A stretch of DNA of 64,000 nt from Helicobacteraceae bacterium (GTDB taxonomy: Bacteria; Campylobacterota; Campylobacteria; Campylobacterales; Helicobacteraceae). The notes under the pieces are model-generated. The model did no database searches, had not been told where the DNA came from, and saw only the letters and a list, made by a program, of their open reading frames with translations. Positions within the stretch are counted from its first letter, which is position 1. Each line of letters begins with the position of its first letter. Made by a program: the position numbers and the translations under genes. Where the stretch lies: positions 1 to 64,000 of the forward strand of contig CAAFVR010000010.1 in NCBI GenBank assembly GCA_900766555.1, written 5' to 3'. Below, in pieces: positions 1-9,291 of this stretch.

Positions 1-858
1 ATAAAGTAACTAAGGGATTTAAAATGCGCGATTTATGGGTTTGATTGTGAGATTAAGCAATGTCAGATGAGGAAATTATGAAATCTTCTAATGTCAATAA
101 TGTCAGGGAGGGAGGGGGAGAGTTTTTAAAGTTTTATTTTGATATGTGTTTTTGTGCCGATACCTGAGACGGATTCAAGCGATACGGATATTTGTTATTC
201 GCAATTTTGTCACAAAACGATCGAGTGGAAAATGAGGCAGCAAATATCAAGCAATCTTTTGGTGATTAGAAATGTCATAAATGTTGGCGCTAGCAGGCCT
301 GCGCTAATAAATCGCCAAGAAGCAGGACTTATGTGTTCTGCAAGTCAGCAAGTGCTAGCGGGCAAGAGCAATCAAAATGGCTAAAAGTTAATAAAAATAC
401 GACCCAATGTACCGAGCTAAAGCCAGAGCACATAATAATTATAATTGGCTCTGTGATCAGCAAATCAAGCGGATCTAGCCTTTATGGCCGCAATTGAGGC
501 GAAAATATCTTGAATTTGAATTTTGAAAAATACGGCAAGATCAAGAGCGCGATAATAAATATATTAAATATTGACACTGGCGTAAATGCAATTGCGCTTG
601 GGCAAAATGATCCAAGAGATGCCGTAAATGCGTTAGCCAAGCTAAGTTCCACGCTCAAAAGATTGGCTATAAGCTAGGATGTGAGATCTAAAAAATTTAT
701 AGTGATCGCATAATAAGCGAGGCAAATGTCGCGCATAACGCTACTGTGACAAGGGGTATAGGGGGTGGCCAGATCGGATCTAGCGTAATTTTGCCAGAGA
801 TTGCACGCGGATTTTGGGATGATAAATACGAAATCAACTAAATGCTAGCTTGCGCTAT
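1..858 (+). pseudogene. degenerate coding remnant, possibly of a large surface protein
   Basis: No intact gene is visible here. On the plus strand, protein-like segments lie in two frames. About 396-677 reads NTTQCTELKPEH, then an in-frame stop near 495, then FEKYGKIKSAIIN and NIDTGVNAIALGQND, ending at a stop at 675-677. About 704-841 reads DRIISEANVAHNATVTRG and IGSSVILPEIARGFW in another frame. An earlier piece, VENEAANIKQSFGD, lies at 225-269. The Gly/Asn/Thr-rich style suggests a large surface or adhesin-like protein, but I do not recognise the family. The 81-codon reading frame at 139-384 has no convincing protein character. RGATCY sites occur here as in the intact genes. Confidence 0.45.
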
Positions 859-1407
859 TTAGGGCTTTAGGAGTTCTTTTACGGAGTTTGCAATTGCGCT
901 TGGGGTCAGATCTAGGCGCAGATTTGCTCTTATGTCAGTTGATGAAATTTCTTCTTTGATATCTAGAATTAGTATTTTTGTAAAGCTCACATGCGGATTT
1001 GTGAGATTTGCAAAGCCAACTCGTTTTATTAGTACAAAATTTACATGCTCTCTTAATTCATTAAAGCCATCCCAAAGATGCAGGCTTTGCGCGTAGTCAG
1101 ATCCGATAATTAGATTTATATTTGTCGGATTCAAGCGCTTTTTTATAAGCTTTATTGAATCGATTGTATTTGTGATTTTATGTTTTATTTCAAGATCGCT
1201 AACTTCTACATTTGGCATGTCACATAGCTTTTGCATCCACTCTAACCTTGTGAGTTCGCTAAAACGCGGAGGCTCTTTTAGCGGATTATGATGCGCGACA
1301 AGGATTATCAAAAGATCTGGCCTAAGTTCAGAAATGGCTAGTTCTATTATTTTTATATGCGCGATATGCGGAGGGTCAAAACTGCCTCCATAAATTGTGA
1401 TATCCAA
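859..1407 (-). CDS. nadD: nicotinate-nucleotide adenylyltransferase
   Basis: NadD transfers AMP from ATP to nicotinate mononucleotide in cytoplasmic NAD synthesis. The 182-residue protein opens with the nucleotidyltransferase motif GGSFDPPHIAH (residues 7-17), which carries the HxGH-like ATP site. It has the family's C-terminal ISSTDIR motif near residue 156. Length and domain are typical for a bacterial NadD. It is the last gene of a minus-strand unit with cca and a glycosyltransferase, 28 bases downstream of the latter. NAD kinase is encoded elsewhere in the window (about 39 kb). Function is secure from the motifs. Confidence 0.95.
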   Translation of the reverse strand: MDITIYGGSFDPPHIAHIKIIELAISELRPDLLIILVAHHNPLKEPPRFSELTRLEWMQKLCDMPNVEVSDLEIKHKITNTIDSIKLIKKRLNPTNINLIIGSDYAQSLHLWDGFNELREHVNFVLIKRVGFANLTNPHVSFTKILILDIKEEISSTDIRANLRLDLTPSAIANSVKELLKP

Positions 1408-1435
1408 AAGCTTCCGTTATTAAGAACGCTGTATT

Positions 1436-2800
1436 TTAGCTTTTTGCACCTTTATTTTTATGACTTTCAACAAAAGCTAGCTGCATTTTAGAGTGCATTT
1501 TTTTGGCACTTTCTTCCCAGCTAAATTTGCTAGCTTGTATTAATGCTCGTTTGCATAGCGAATTTCGCAAATCAGCATCAAAATATATTTTATAAAGCGC
1601 ATCTAATAACTCGGCTTCATTTGTCGGATCTACCAATAAGCCGCCATCCCCCACCACTTCTGGCAGGCTTGTTGTTGAGCTTGCAATGACTGGCGCTGCG
1701 CAGGCGAGAGCTTCCAAAGCCGGCATGCCAAAGCCTTCGTATGTGCTTAAATAAATGCTGCAAAAGCAATGGCTAAATAAATTTGCGATGTCAAAATCAT
1801 AAATATAGCCAGCAAAAATTATGTGATTTTTGACAAAATCTTCTGGATCTTTTATGCCTTGATCTTTTGCCACTTTTATGCAATTTTCTTTTATTTTATT
1901 GGCTAGATCCACATTGAGCCCGCCGCCCATAACAAAGACTAGATCCGATATGGAATGGCTTGTAAGATATTTTATAAAAACAGAAGTGGTGAACTCCAAA
2001 TTTTTGCGCGGATCTATAGAGTGCAGGGTAAAAATATAGGATTTATCAGCTGGGATATTGTATTTTTCTTTGATTTTTGCATTTTTAGAGATATCAAAAT
2101 CGGGATGGAAAAGTTCTGCATCAGCGCCAAGATAGGCTATTTCGATATTGTCATCATGTAAATTTGGAAAAATTTTTAGAAAATCGCTTTTTGTATATTT
2201 TGAATTTGCAAAATAATAATAATCGCTTCTCATATCTTTTGCTAGCTCAAGCCACCAATCAACCCCCCCAAGGGACTTTTTTACAAGCCCCTTTTTCGGG
2301 AAATATTGAGGCAGTACAAATGGGATGCAATCATGCAGATATATGAATTTTATTAAATTTTTTTGCTCGCGCAAATAATCTGGTATGGCTAGAAATGTGC
2401 TTAAAAATATGGAATTTTTGGGCAGATCCAAAGAGCGCTCGCGGAAAAATCGCGTAAGCACAAGCAGCGTCGCGCTAAAAGCTTTGCGCAATATTGTGCG
2501 TTCTTTAATTTTTGGTCTAAAAGCATAGGCTTTGCTAACTAGACTAAAGAGTTTGCTGCGTTTTTGGATATAGCTAAAGCCGCTGAAATGCTCTTTTATG
2601 ATCGCATCGCTTGATAGATCCGTATAGAGATAGATTTTATGCAACTTCGCTAATTGCATAATCATATTTAGCGAGGCAAAATATATGCCAGATCTATTTG
2701 CATTTTTATATATCACATGACTTAAGATGCGACCATCAATTATTAATGAAAAGTCAGTTTTTGTTTTATTTATTTGATTCATTGCGGGGGGGGGCGTCAT
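1436..2800 (-). CDS. family 4-type glycosyltransferase with a poly-C tract at its start
   Basis: A 454-residue retaining glycosyltransferase (GT-B fold, GT4-like) that probably adds a sugar to a surface glycan. The acceptor and sugar are not predictable. The C-terminal half has the EX7E signature EGFGMPALE, followed by PVIASSTTSLPEVVGDGG and a donor-binding VDPTN segment. The ATG at 2800 overlaps the cca stop as ATGA, so translation is probably coupled. Codons 3-5 are CCC CCC CCC, a run of nine C (2786-2794 on the plus strand). An in-frame internal ATG at 2782 follows the tract. Such tracts in glycosyltransferase genes of Campylobacter are classical phase-variation switches. The current length keeps the coupled start in frame. 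Confidence 0.88.
   Translation of the reverse strand: MTPPPAMNQINKTKTDFSLIIDGRILSHVIYKNANRSGIYFASLNMIMQLAKLHKIYLYTDLSSDAIIKEHFSGFSYIQKRSKLFSLVSKAYAFRPKIKERTILRKAFSATLLVLTRFFRERSLDLPKNSIFLSTFLAIPDYLREQKNLIKFIYLHDCIPFVLPQYFPKKGLVKKSLGGVDWWLELAKDMRSDYYYFANSKYTKSDFLKIFPNLHDDNIEIAYLGADAELFHPDFDISKNAKIKEKYNIPADKSYIFTLHSIDPRKNLEFTTSVFIKYLTSHSISDLVFVMGGGLNVDLANKIKENCIKVAKDQGIKDPEDFVKNHIIFAGYIYDFDIANLFSHCFCSIYLSTYEGFGMPALEALACAAPVIASSTTSLPEVVGDGGLLVDPTNEAELLDALYKIYFDADLRNSLCKRALIQASKFSWEESAKKMHSKMQLAFVESHKNKGAKS
2786..2794 (-). repeat. homopolymeric G/C tract (9 bases), candidate phase-variation site
   Basis: Nine consecutive G on the plus strand, C on the coding strand, lie six bases inside a glycosyltransferase gene, between its coupled ATG (2800) and an internal in-frame ATG (2782). 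I saw no other G or C run of comparable length in the window. Gain or loss of one base would throw the upstream start out of frame. The downstream ATG would remain usable. Confidence 0.85.
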
Positions 2801-3996
2801 TTTTGTATTGCATTTAATAATGAAGTTCTATTATTTATAAGCTTATTGTCTATTACTTGAAAAAGCAGCGACAAAAGTACATTTTTGCGCTCTTTTGGTT
2901 CTATAAAATCAAGGTCAGATCCGTTAATTGCAAGCTGTTTTAAGCAAAATGCTTCATTATTTTGCAATATTTCCTCCAATTTTTCTAAATTTTTAGCATC
3001 ATTTTGACTATTAAATAAATCCAAAACCAAATCTTTGCCGGCTAAAAAAAGCATTTTTTTAATCCCACTTTTACTGAAATCTTTATTTTTTAAAAGTTCT
3101 TGCATTTGCAAAATCTCTCTTTTTTGCGCATTTGAAAATGCCGTATTGCCCAGATCATCAACGTTTTTAGGATTTAAGAGTATCGCGTTTAAAAAAACGA
3201 GACTCATATTTTTGACATTTTTGCCCTCTTTTTTGAGTTTTAACAGTCTTTTTAGCTCAAAATTAATAAAAGGCACTTTCAAAATATCTTGAAATTCGCT
3301 TAAAAGTGACTCCAAATTGCCCGCATTTTTTGGAGCAATAATTTTAAGCCATTCATTTGTGATGCGCTCTTTTGATATATGAGTTAGCAAATTTTTATTA
3401 CAAAACATGGCCTCTTTTGTGTTATTTTCAATTTCAAAATCAAATCTCATACTAAAGCTAAGTGCTCGTAAAATCCGCAGTGCATCTTCGCTAAAGCGCG
3501 CTTTTGGCTCTCCAATTGCGCGTATTTTGCGCTCTTTTAAATCGCTTAGGCCATTTATCAGATCTAGCAGGCCAGTTTTTGGAGAAAATGCCAGCGCATT
3601 AATTGTAAAATCGCGCCGCAAAACATCAAGTTCTAAATTTTCTGTAAAAATAACTTCTTTTGGATGGCGAAAATTTGCATAATTTGAATCCTTCCTAAAA
3701 GTTGTTATCTCATACATCTTCCCATTTAAAAAAACGCCAATTGTCCCAAATCTAGCGCCTAGATCTGATGTCTTAAGGCCGCGCTTTGCAAAAGCTTCTT
3801 TTATTTGCGATGGCTTGGCTTCTGTGCTGAAATCAAAATCAAGCGGAGTTCTATTTAAAAGTAAATCGCGCACCGCCCCGCCGATTAAAAATGTTTTGAA
3901 ATTTTGTAAAATCTCAAAAATAAGCGAAATTTCGCGCCAATTTGGCAAGTCAGTTAGGGCATTTAGACTTAAATTGTGGGGACGGATTTGTATCAT
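2797..3996 (-). CDS. cca: CCA tRNA nucleotidyltransferase / poly(A) polymerase family protein
   Basis: Adds or repairs the 3' CCA of tRNAs. The 399-residue protein has the class II head-domain motif LIGGAVRDLLL (residues 37-47), then the metal-binding DFDF acidic pair. Next come the RRDFTINALAF motif and the ARFSEDALRILRA helix typical of CCA-adding enzymes. Length suits a short bacterial class II enzyme. The proposed ATG sits in the same CATG as the divergent queC ATG. A TATAAT six bases upstream of it and the lack of a Shine-Dalgarno sequence suggest a leaderless message. A TTG start further in cannot be excluded. A strict poly(A) polymerase role is less likely in this lineage. Confidence 0.9.
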   Translation of the reverse strand: MIQIRPHNLSLNALTDLPNWREISLIFEILQNFKTFLIGGAVRDLLLNRTPLDFDFSTEAKPSQIKEAFAKRGLKTSDLGARFGTIGVFLNGKMYEITTFRKDSNYANFRHPKEVIFTENLELDVLRRDFTINALAFSPKTGLLDLINGLSDLKERKIRAIGEPKARFSEDALRILRALSFSMRFDFEIENNTKEAMFCNKNLLTHISKERITNEWLKIIAPKNAGNLESLLSEFQDILKVPFINFELKRLLKLKKEGKNVKNMSLVFLNAILLNPKNVDDLGNTAFSNAQKREILQMQELLKNKDFSKSGIKKMLFLAGKDLVLDLFNSQNDAKNLEKLEEILQNNEAFCLKQLAINGSDLDFIEPKERKNVLLSLLFQVIDNKLINNRTSLLNAIQK

Positions 3997-4732
3997 GCGC
4001 GATTATAGAGGAAATTTGGGCATTTTAGTAATTTTTAGCGGCGGGCAGGATTCCACAACGCTAGCACTTTTATCAAAGCAATTTTTCAATAAAACTGAGC
4101 TTTTAAGCTTTGATTATGGGCAAAATCATGCAATCGAACTAAAACAAGCCAAAAAAATAGCCAAAAAACTAGATCTGAGCTATAAAATTATAAAACTTAA
4201 ATTTCTAAAAGAGCTTGTCACATCAGATCTAATAGGTGGCGAGAGCTTAGATGCGAGCGCCTCCACGATGGTGCCAAATCGCAATGCCCTTTTTTTGACG
4301 CTAGCGCATACTTATGCGCAAAAAAAAGGCCTTGGGACTATAGCACTTGGCGCTGCTAGTGATGATTATAATTTCTATCCAGATTGCAGAGAGGAATTTA
4401 TCAAAATTCAAGAGCAGGCCCTAAATATCGGATCTAGCGGGCAAATTAGCATTATCGCGCCACTTTTGGGCATAAATAAAGAAATCGAATTTGCACTAGC
4501 TGATCTTTTGGGCGAGCTTAATTTGATTTTAGAGCACACGCATACTTGCTATAACGGAAGTCGCGCACAAAATGATTTTGGCAGAGGTTGTGGCGTCTGC
4601 AATGCATGTATTTTGCGTAAAAATGCATGGATTTCTTTTTGTAAAAATAGGGAGATAAATATGCAAAAAGCTAAGATTTTTATGGAGAATTTCAAAAAAA
4701 TTAGCAAAATTAGTGAAGTGGGCGATAAATGA
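3995..4732 (+). CDS. queC: 7-cyano-7-deazaguanine synthase
   Basis: QueC converts 7-carboxy-7-deazaguanine to preQ0 in queuosine biosynthesis, using ATP and ammonia. The protein (245 residues) shows the PP-loop motif FSGGQDSTT (about residues 14-22) and the C-terminal zinc cysteines in TCYNG and CGVCNACILR. I start it at the ATG at 3995, because an open frame extending to 3815 lies inside cca and adds sequence unlike QueC. A GGA lies eight bases before the ATG. Its ATG overlaps the divergent cca ATG in one CATG. The stop overlaps the dusB start (ATGA). The later pathway enzyme QueF is at 30.4 kb. Confidence 0.94.
   Translation: MRDYRGNLGILVIFSGGQDSTTLALLSKQFFNKTELLSFDYGQNHAIELKQAKKIAKKLDLSYKIIKLKFLKELVTSDLIGGESLDASASTMVPNRNALFLTLAHTYAQKKGLGTIALGAASDDYNFYPDCREEFIKIQEQALNIGSSGQISIIAPLLGINKEIEFALADLLGELNLILEHTHTCYNGSRAQNDFGRGCGVCNACILRKNAWISFCKNREINMQKAKIFMENFKKISKISEVGDK
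4002..4007 (-). promoter_or_regulatory. candidate -10 box (TATAAT) for cca
   Basis: On the minus strand TATAAT is followed by five bases and then the cca ATG, so transcription would start at or next to the start codon. The box lies inside the queC coding sequence. No clear -35 is visible, which is usual for this lineage's main sigma factor. This is position-based inference. Confidence 0.45.
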
Positions 4733-5664
4733 GTCTAGATTTCAACAATCTTTTGATGCTAGCGCCGATGGCTGGATTTAGCGATTTGCCCCTTCGCGCG
4801 GTGGTAAAGGATTTTGGCGCAGATGTCACAGTTAGCGAGATGATATCAAGCCATGCGCTAATTTATCAAAATGAAAAAACGCTAAAAATGCTTTCAAAAT
4901 CCGATAATGAAACGCCTTATTCGGTGCAAATTTCAGGTAGCAAAGATGATGTGCTAATAAAAGCTGTTGAGCTTATAAATGAGATGGAAGGCGTTGATAT
5001 TATTGATTTTAATTGTGGTTGTCCCGCGCCAAAAGTTACTAAAAATGGCAATGGGAGCGCGCTTTTATCGGATCTACCGAGGCTTGTGTCTATATTGCAA
5101 TTAATCCGCGACAAAAGTACAAAAAAGCATGTCTCAGTCAAAGTGCGCCTAGGTTTTGACAAAAAGATCCCAGAAGATATAGCTCATGCGCTAAATGACG
5201 TGCCAGTTAGCTTTGTTGTAGTGCATGCGCGCACAAAAACAGATGGTTACAAAAAGGAAAAAATAGATTATGAGGCAATAGCTAAAATGAAGGTCATTTC
5301 AAAGCATCCAATAATTGCAAATGGCGAAATTGACAGCTTCCAAAAAGCGCATGAAATAAAGCAAAAAACGGGCGCAAATGGCCTAATGATCGGGCGTGCG
5401 GCAATTGGTGCACCATGGATTTTCTGGCAGATTAAAAATAATAAACAAGAAGTTCCAAATCTCATAAAACGCGAGATAATATTGCGTCATTTTGATCTCA
5501 TGAGTGCGCATTATGGCGCTAGAGGGGCTATAATGTTTCGCAAAAATTTGCATAGTTATGCAAAGGGGAGTAGCGGCGCTAGCGCATATCGTCAGTTAGT
5601 TAATGAGACATCGGATCTAGCGCAAATGAGAGATCAGATAGAAGAATTTTTTACTAATGTGTGA
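4729..5664 (+). CDS. dusB: tRNA-dihydrouridine synthase (DusB-like)
   Basis: A flavin-dependent enzyme that reduces uridines in the tRNA D-loop. The 311-residue TIM-barrel protein begins with the FMN-site motif LAPMAGFSDLPLR (about residues 11-23). It has the catalytic-loop motif FNCGCPAPKVTKNGNGSALL, whose second cysteine is the expected general acid. Further on are KVRLGFD, VVHARTK and the phosphate-binding IANGEI and MIGRAAIGAPW segments. Size is normal. The start overlaps the queC stop by ATGA, making a small tRNA-modification pair. Position specificity (DusB-type) is inferred from family resemblance only. Confidence 0.92.
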   Translation: MSLDFNNLLMLAPMAGFSDLPLRAVVKDFGADVTVSEMISSHALIYQNEKTLKMLSKSDNETPYSVQISGSKDDVLIKAVELINEMEGVDIIDFNCGCPAPKVTKNGNGSALLSDLPRLVSILQLIRDKSTKKHVSVKVRLGFDKKIPEDIAHALNDVPVSFVVVHARTKTDGYKKEKIDYEAIAKMKVISKHPIIANGEIDSFQKAHEIKQKTGANGLMIGRAAIGAPWIFWQIKNNKQEVPNLIKREIILRHFDLMSAHYGARGAIMFRKNLHSYAKGSSGASAYRQLVNETSDLAQMRDQIEEFFTNV

Positions 5665-5709
5665 TAGCTTTAATGTTGTAAAATCATTGTTTAATTTAAG
5701 AGGCGCGCA

Positions 5710-8142
5710 TTGAGAAAATCCCAAAACATAAAATTAAAAAAATTAAAATGGATTTTTTTTGGCATTTTGGGGGCAAATTTATTGGCCGCAGAGGATATAA
5801 AAAGTATCAATTTTGAGGGGCTTTATTATCTCTCGCCGCTTTTGGCTAATGAAATTACAAATATACAAGTTGGCGAAAAGTTAGATAATGCCAAGTTAAA
5901 TAATGCGATTTTAAAGCTTTATGATCAGGGCTATTTCACAGATATTTATGTCACTTTTGATAATGGCGCGCTTGTATTTCATTTCACCGAAAAGCCGCGT
6001 ATTTCAAATGTTGAGCTGCGCGGCTATGGCTCAGAAGCAGATAGAAGCAAGGTTATAAAAGAGCTTCCGCTCAAAAAGGGCGATGTGCTAGATGATGAAA
6101 AATTAGCGCGAAGTGAAGAAATTTTAAGCGCAGTCGTGCAAGCGCAGGGCTACTACGGATCTACCATTGAAATAGCTAGGCGCGAGATCTCAAAAAATGT
6201 TTATAACATCATTTTTAATGTAAATCGTGGCAATGATATCCGCATTACAAAAGCAATTTATGATGGCGCAAAAAATCTTAATAAAGATGAAGTGCAAAGT
6301 TTATCAGCCAATAAAGAGCAAGAATTTTTGGGCTTTTTATGGGGGCGAAATGATGGCAAGCTAAAAATTGGCGAGCTAGATCTAGATGGAAGGCGCATCC
6401 ATGATGTGTATATGCGTCATGGTTATTTGGATGCGGATGTGAGTTCGCCGCTTCTTAGCGCAAATTTCTTTGATTATACAGCTCAGTTGTATTACAAAAT
6501 AACAGAGGGCAAGCGTTATAAAATCTCAAGCATACAGATAGTTCAAGATAAAGAAATAATCCCAGAAGATGAGCTCAAAAATGCGCTAACATCAAAGGCA
6601 AATAGCTTTATAGATATACAAAATGTGCGCACAGATGCCATGATTTTAAAGGAGCTAATCGCCGATAAGGGTTATGCCTTTGTGCAAATAATCCCAGATC
6701 CGATAAAAGATGAGAAAAATGCGGAAGTTCAGCTAGTTTATCGGATCCAAACGGGCGAAAAAGTCAAAATCCGCGATGTCATAGTAACTGGCAATACAAT
6801 TAGCCCAGATCGGATAGTGCGCCGCCAAATCTTGCTTTCACCTGGCGATATTTATTCGCTTAGTGAAATCACAGCTTCTGAAAATGGCCTCCGCAGATTG
6901 GGCTTTTTTCAAGATGTAAAAATTGAGCAAAGGCGCATAAGCGCAGATTCAATGGACTTGGTAGTCAAAGTTAGCGAGGGGCGCACGGGCGAATTGCAAT
7001 TTGGCCTAGGTTATGGTGCCTCAAATGGTTTAACTGGCAATGGCTCAGTGACGCAGCGCAATCTATTCGGATCTGGCCAAAGTGGGAGCTTGTCATTTAA
7101 TGTATCTTCAGGCGTTAATCTAACGGGCACTTCAAGGCAGGTTGGCCGATCCTTTAATGGCAATTTATCACTTAGTAATCCGCGCCTTTTTGACACATTC
7201 TATAGCTCAAATTTCAATTTATATTACAACAAATCCGTGGGTCGTACATATGACAGTAGCGCATATGGCTTTGGTGTGAACTTCGGGCGCCAGATAACGG
7301 ATTCTTTTGGTATCGGGCTTGGATATGATTTAAATATCTCTGAGATAACCGGCTTTGAAGACCCGCGCCAAGCGCGTTATATTTATGGCGATCAAAGCAG
7401 AGTGCCAAATTCAAGCATTTTTGGCGTATGGAAAAGGGATTTCAAAACCACGGTTGCAAGCTCATTTACTCCGAGCTTTAGCTTTGATAATACGGATGAT
7501 TTTTATTTCCCCAAAAATGGCGTAATACTAAATGGATCTGCGCAATTTAATGGCATCGGCGGGCATGTATACAACACAAAATTAAATACGAGACTTTCAT
7601 ATTACAAATATTTGGAGAAATGGACTTCGCTAGATCTGATCTTTCGCTACAAAACGCAAGCAGGCTATATACTGCGATATAATAGAAATAACTATCTGCC
7701 GCTTAGCTCGAGCTTTTACTTGGGCGGGATCGGATCAGTTAGGGGCTTTCAAAATAGCAGCATAAGTCCAGTTGATGAATTTGGCTTGCAAGTTGGTGGT
7801 GATGGCATTTTGACCAACACGATTGAGTTAAGTTATGGCTTGTTAGATGCGGCTAGGATGCGAGTTTCGGCGTTTTTTGACTGGGGGCTTTTGGCATATA
7901 AAGGCAGATCTTTGCAGGCTAACTTTTTAGATTATGGACTCTTTGGTAAAAATATCAATTTCTCGCATACTTGGCGTGCTTCAACTGGGCTAAATGTCGA
8001 GTGGATAAGCCCGCTTGGGCCGCTTATCTTGGTTTTCCCGCTGGCGCGCTTTAATGTGCAAAAGTTAAATCCAAATGATCCAGATAGCCCGCTAAATGAT
8101 CAAACATCAAATTTTGAATTCTCCATTGGGACGCGCTTTTAA
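5710..8142 (+). CDS. bamA: outer membrane protein assembly factor BamA
   Basis: BamA folds and inserts beta-barrel proteins into the outer membrane. The 810-residue product has an N-terminal signal peptide (basic KLKKLKW, hydrophobic stretch, likely cleavage after LLAA near residue 27). About five POTRA repeats follow, then a C-terminal barrel ending FEFSIGTRF, with the terminal phenylalanine expected of a barrel protein. The surface-loop-6 motif VRGF is in GIGSVRGFQNSS. The start is TTG, supported by AAGAGG six bases upstream. No ATG near the signal peptide does better. The stop overlaps the mqnC ATG. It is somewhat longer than the roughly 740 residues I recall for Campylobacter BamA. Confidence 0.95.
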   Translation: MRKSQNIKLKKLKWIFFGILGANLLAAEDIKSINFEGLYYLSPLLANEITNIQVGEKLDNAKLNNAILKLYDQGYFTDIYVTFDNGALVFHFTEKPRISNVELRGYGSEADRSKVIKELPLKKGDVLDDEKLARSEEILSAVVQAQGYYGSTIEIARREISKNVYNIIFNVNRGNDIRITKAIYDGAKNLNKDEVQSLSANKEQEFLGFLWGRNDGKLKIGELDLDGRRIHDVYMRHGYLDADVSSPLLSANFFDYTAQLYYKITEGKRYKISSIQIVQDKEIIPEDELKNALTSKANSFIDIQNVRTDAMILKELIADKGYAFVQIIPDPIKDEKNAEVQLVYRIQTGEKVKIRDVIVTGNTISPDRIVRRQILLSPGDIYSLSEITASENGLRRLGFFQDVKIEQRRISADSMDLVVKVSEGRTGELQFGLGYGASNGLTGNGSVTQRNLFGSGQSGSLSFNVSSGVNLTGTSRQVGRSFNGNLSLSNPRLFDTFYSSNFNLYYNKSVGRTYDSSAYGFGVNFGRQITDSFGIGLGYDLNISEITGFEDPRQARYIYGDQSRVPNSSIFGVWKRDFKTTVASSFTPSFSFDNTDDFYFPKNGVILNGSAQFNGIGGHVYNTKLNTRLSYYKYLEKWTSLDLIFRYKTQAGYILRYNRNNYLPLSSSFYLGGIGSVRGFQNSSISPVDEFGLQVGGDGILTNTIELSYGLLDAARMRVSAFFDWGLLAYKGRSLQANFLDYGLFGKNINFSHTWRASTGLNVEWISPLGPLILVFPLARFNVQKLNPNDPDSPLNDQTSNFEFSIGTRF

Positions 8143-9278
8143 TGAAAATGAAACAGAAACTTTGGGATAGTCCAATCACGGTTCAAAAACAAGGCGATAT
8201 ATTAAATCATCAAATTTCAGAGCAAAAAAATGGGCGCTTATCAAATGCTCAGCTTTATGATTTGTTGCAAAATGCGCCGCTAAAAGATCTAGGCGCGATG
8301 GCAAATGCAAAGCGCAAGGAAATGCATAAAGATAATATCGTGACTTTTGTTGTGGATCGAAATATTAATTACACAAATATTTGCTGGGTGGATTGCGATT
8401 TTTGCGCCTTTAAGCGCACGCTAAAAGAAGATGATGCCTATATTTTGAGCTTTGAAGTAATCGATAATAAGATCGAAGAACTTTTAGCAATTGGCGGCAC
8501 GCAGATCCTATTTCAAGGCGGAGTGCATCCAAAGCTAAAAATAGACTACTATGAAGATCTAGTAACGCATATTCATAGCAAATATCCGCAAATTACAATA
8601 CATGGCTTTAGCGCGATTGAGATTTTATATATCGCAAAAGTTAGCAATTTAAGCGTGAAAGAAGTGCTTTTGCGGCTTAAAAAATGCGGATTATCTAGCA
8701 TACCCGGGGCTGGAGCTGAGATATTGACAGATCGTGTGCGCGACATCATAGCGCCTAAAAAGCTAAGCTCAGATGAATGGATAGCAGTGCACAGAGAAGC
8801 GCATTTGCAAGATATTAAATCCACGGCCACAATGATGTTTGGCAGCGTGGATAATGACCTTGATATAATTGAGCATTTAGATCGCGTGCGCGCATTGCAG
8901 GATGAAACGGGAGGTTTTCGGGCCTTTATTTTATGGAGTTTTCAGCCGGATTTCACGCCGCTTAAGGCGAAATTCCCGCATTTGCAAAAATCAAGCACAA
9001 ATCGCTATTTGCGCCTTTTATCAGCTAGTAGGCTTTATTTGGATAATGTCAAAAATATCCAAAGTTCTTGGGTTACTCAAGGTTCGCATGTGGGTCAATT
9101 AGCGCTACTTTTTGGCGCAAATGACTTTGGATCCACTATGATGGAGGAAAATGTTGTATCTTCAGCTGGTACGAAAAATACGATGAATCAAGCAGAAATG
9201 ATACGATTAATTAATGATTTGGGCCTAAGGGCCGCTAAGCGCAACACAGCCTATGAGATCCTAGAGCACTTTAACTAA
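8142..9278 (+). CDS. mqnC: cyclic dehypoxanthine futalosine synthase, radical SAM
   Basis: MqnC closes the second ring during futalosine-pathway menaquinone synthesis. The 378-residue protein has the radical SAM cluster motif CWVDCDFC (Cx3Cx2C, about residues 84-91) after the family-typical VVDRNINYTNI. Further family motifs are GGTQILFQGGVHP and IPGAGAEILTDRVRDI. These features favour MqnC over the related MqnE. The gene follows bamA with a one-base overlap of stop and start. A second ATG two codons in is possible. Its presence indicates menaquinone-dependent respiration without the classical MenA-F route. Confidence 0.93.
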   Translation: MKMKQKLWDSPITVQKQGDILNHQISEQKNGRLSNAQLYDLLQNAPLKDLGAMANAKRKEMHKDNIVTFVVDRNINYTNICWVDCDFCAFKRTLKEDDAYILSFEVIDNKIEELLAIGGTQILFQGGVHPKLKIDYYEDLVTHIHSKYPQITIHGFSAIEILYIAKVSNLSVKEVLLRLKKCGLSSIPGAGAEILTDRVRDIIAPKKLSSDEWIAVHREAHLQDIKSTATMMFGSVDNDLDIIEHLDRVRALQDETGGFRAFILWSFQPDFTPLKAKFPHLQKSSTNRYLRLLSASRLYLDNVKNIQSSWVTQGSHVGQLALLFGANDFGSTMMEENVVSSAGTKNTMNQAEMIRLINDLGLRAAKRNTAYEILEHFN

Positions 9279-9291
9279 GGAGATTGGATTT

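Noticed and set aside
139..384. An 81-codon open frame near the left end
   Set aside because: No domain or ribosome site. The surrounding decayed segments lie in other frames, so it is treated as part of the remnant.
3815..3994. Upstream extension of queC
   Set aside because: It lies inside cca, its residues do not resemble QueC, and the ATG at 3995 gives the normal length.
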